This document shows positions 62,382 through 64,000 of a DNA stretch of 64,000 nucleotides, piece after piece (the first letter of the stretch is position 1; every line of letters begins with the position of its first letter). The translations under genes were made by a program, and so were the position numbers. This DNA is from Paludibacteraceae bacterium. Lineage in GTDB: Bacteria > Bacteroidota > Bacteroidia > Bacteroidales > Paludibacteraceae. The notes below the pieces were generated by a model. The model saw only the letters and a list, made by a program, of their open reading frames with translations. It was not told the origin of the DNA and made no database searches. The stretch is from NCBI GenBank assembly GCA_017443145.1, contig JAFSPA010000006.1, positions 1-64,000 of the forward strand. The letters are read 5' to 3'.

Positions 62382-62954
62382 TCACGAAAACGAGCCATTA
62401 ATTGTGCCGAGATTTGTGCAGGAAGTGTAGGTGACTGAAACGGCACTGACATATAATGCTTTGCTAGTAGATTGCGAAATGGAGATTTCAATAGTTCCGC
62501 TTGCGCTACCAGAAAAGGTCTTTGCGTTTAATGTTGTTCCGACAGAAAGAGATGTGTTATTACCATTCTTGAATGCTGTACCTCCTACGGATATACTTAC
62601 CGTTGCGTCATTAGAGCTCGCTCCTGAACAAGTAACGCTAACAGATGAAATAGTTCCGCTTATTCCGGAAGTGCTGATTGTGACAGAAGAACATGGATTG
62701 GATGCTGTTCCAAATTGTACCTGGCTTTTGCTGCCGCTTGTTGGAGATCCTTTTCCGGCCCATGCGATGGACCAAGTAACTGCATTATACGTTTTGCTTG
62801 CTGGACTAGTAGATTCTGTGACATGCACGTTGTTGTTGCCTTTCGCATTTTGGTCCATAGTCATAGTGTACGTTGTCCCCCACGCCTTAGGAATTGATAA
62901 TGTGAGCAATGGTATTAGCAACCACAATACTCGATTAAAAAATGGATGTTTCAT
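62382..62954 (-). pseudogene. Truncated secreted surface protein (left module)
   Basis: 190 aa with a signal peptide (about 1-26, ending KAWG) and one beta-rich domain (TISTSGISGTISSVSVTC, VSISVGGTAFKNGNNTSLS, SKALYVSAVSVTYTS), the domain type also seen inside the giant protein near residue 1600. The frame stops four codons after a conserved CTNLGTINGS motif, where full-length relatives would continue with further domains. The DNA for that motif is one half of a perfect 31-bp inverted repeat. I infer a gene cut by recombination. Confidence 0.55.
62391..62421. repeat. 31-bp inverted repeat, left copy
   Basis: Perfect inverse of 63,694-63,724. It encodes CTNLGTINGS in the minus-strand gene. 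Confidence 0.9.
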
Positions 62955-63034
62955 AATGTTGTATTTTTAGTTAATAATTTTGCAAGTTATAAGGCCTTGA
63001 CAGTAGAAATGACTAACATAAAATATATCGTATT

Positions 63035-63811
63035 ATGAATGCAAAACAACTATTCGAGCAAGGCATGCAAAAATGCCGATTGCAAACACTTTCAGAAAGC
63101 CCAGTGAGGTCCCGCCGAAGTCCCGTCTCGCTACGGCTTTTCGTTGCAAGTTTTTTACTGCTATTTGTAGTAGGAGTTGGAGAGGTGTGTGGGGCGACAG
63201 TCAAAGACACTATCTGTATGACAGGCTACGCTGGTAATACGACCGGAACTTCGTACATAACTACTTCCACCAAAGGAAGTTCTGCCAAGGGGGTGGATGT
63301 CTATTCTATTCAATACGTTCCCAAAACAGGTCAAGTTAAAGGTAATCAAACAACTGTCAGCAATCAGTGGTCATTATACAATGATGGTGCAATGCCCGGT
63401 GCAATAACATCCATCGAAATCACCCAAACGGGAGATACTTCGTCAAATAACAACTACTTTAGGAACAACATGTTTGTTGCTTTGGGTAAAGTGAAGAAGG
63501 ATGACGCTAGTACGACGAATACCACAAATGATAGTATTTTGAAGGGAGGATATAAGAATAAACAAAAATTCTTATTTTCCGGAATTGCTGCCAATAAGGG
63601 GTTTACTTACTTCAAAATTTACTCCAATGAGAAATTCGGATATGGTACTCTAAAGGATGTTACGGTGATAGTAACTTATGAAGTCACTCCTTGCTGCACA
63701 AATCTCGGCACAATTAATGGCTCGATAAGTTTGCACCGGAAAAACGGGAAATACCTTTCTCGGCGGAAGCCGCTCTTTCCGATTAACGGAACGACGCTCC
63801 GGGGTCGATAA
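63035..63811 (+). pseudogene. Truncated secreted surface protein (right module)
   Basis: 258-aa frame with a long basic N-region and signal helix (about 30-52, ending EVCGA). One beta-rich domain (MTGYAGNTTGTSYITTSTKG, VSNQWSLYNDG, TYFKIYSNEKFGYGTL) leads to CCTNLGTINGS. After the motif the frame enters an unrelated GC-rich element (63,738-63,803) and ends in basic nonsense-like sequence (RKNGKYLSRRKPLF). It diverges from the left module with an 80-bp gap. I infer that only the first ~225 residues belong to the original gene. Confidence 0.55.
63694..63724. repeat. 31-bp inverted repeat, right copy
   Basis: Perfect inverse of 62,391-62,421, starting CTGCACAAATCTCGGCACAA. Confidence 0.9.
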
Positions 63812-63820
63812 ATTTGCACC
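63721..63820. repeat. GC-rich element between direct repeats
   Basis: CTCGATAAGTTTGCACC (63,721-63,737) and GTCGATAAATTTGCACC (63,804-63,820) bracket a 66-bp GC-rich segment with small stems (CGGAA/TTCCG, CCG/CGG). It looks like a small mobile or repeat element inserted at the break point; family unknown. The rest of the window (63,821-64,000) shows no gene. Confidence 0.6.
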
Positions 63821-64000
63821 AAAAATCACACCACAATGAGACGGTTTTTTAGTTAATCATTTCAACAAGTCAAAGGACTCTCGCTGTTAGTTTAGAGTGT
63901 TACGGCTTGCACTTGTTTGTGACCAAGGGATGAACCAACACCCGGTGACCGATAGTTTATTTCAGTATCGCGTTTTATATTTATAGTGCTTTCGCGAGGC

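Overview
The window looks like chromosome from a member of the order Bacteroidales (phylum Bacteroidota), probably an uncultured gut-type lineage; genus cannot be fixed by eye. The signs are the Bacteroidetes promoter pair TTTG / TAnnTTTG in front of most transcription units with a 20-bp spacer, very few Shine-Dalgarno sequences, surface proteins carrying short type IX-like C-terminal tails, and Bacteroidales families such as DUF3109, DUF4827 and FISUMP-like proteins.

Left part, 1-37.5 kb, is mostly housekeeping. It starts with a 5'-truncated glycosyltransferase. Next comes def-mntP-DUF3109-cinA, then a small membrane protein, two tandem acyl-CoA-ligase paralogues and coaX. A block of accessory secreted-protein and unknown genes (8.9-14.5 kb) separates coaX from an outer-membrane protein-TPR-lptC-fabG-nadC run. 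A minus-strand pair (ArsG-like exporter, trmN6) diverges from an NtrY-like sensor kinase across interleaved promoters. Then follow glutamate dehydrogenase, kbl-tdh (threonine to glycine), an M16 protease, era, a DUF4827 lipoprotein, glmM, surE and a small membrane protein. These converge on lpxB and a second M16 protease.

Right part, 37.5-64 kb, is accessory. It opens with a DUF4143-type ATPase, the stump of another ATPase, and copies of a short C-terminal membrane-anchor tail. A minus-strand run of surface proteins follows (129, about 1384 and 2317 aa). Directly upstream on the same strand sits a cassette of DUF262 protein, HEPN RNase-like protein and a 220-aa unknown. Beyond it lies an island bounded by roughly 0.75-0.79 kb non-coding inverted repeats (53,962-54,753 and 58,367-59,120). 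The island holds a ParE/RelE-type toxin-antitoxin pair, a DinD-like gene, a promoter between 65-bp inverted repeats, and a DUF4160-DUF2442 pair. An 818-aa membrane protein of unknown function is preceded by the right repeat arm, just as the DUF262 cassette is preceded by the left arm. The window ends with two back-to-back surface-protein genes, both cut off at the same perfect 31-bp inverted repeat.

Most notable: the island in which two unrelated outward-facing gene sets share a long repetitive leader; the putative invertible promoter; the truncated surface-gene pair; and degenerate tandem arrays of exactly 11 bp in five intergenic places. I saw no tRNA, rRNA, CRISPR array, transposase or recombinase gene.
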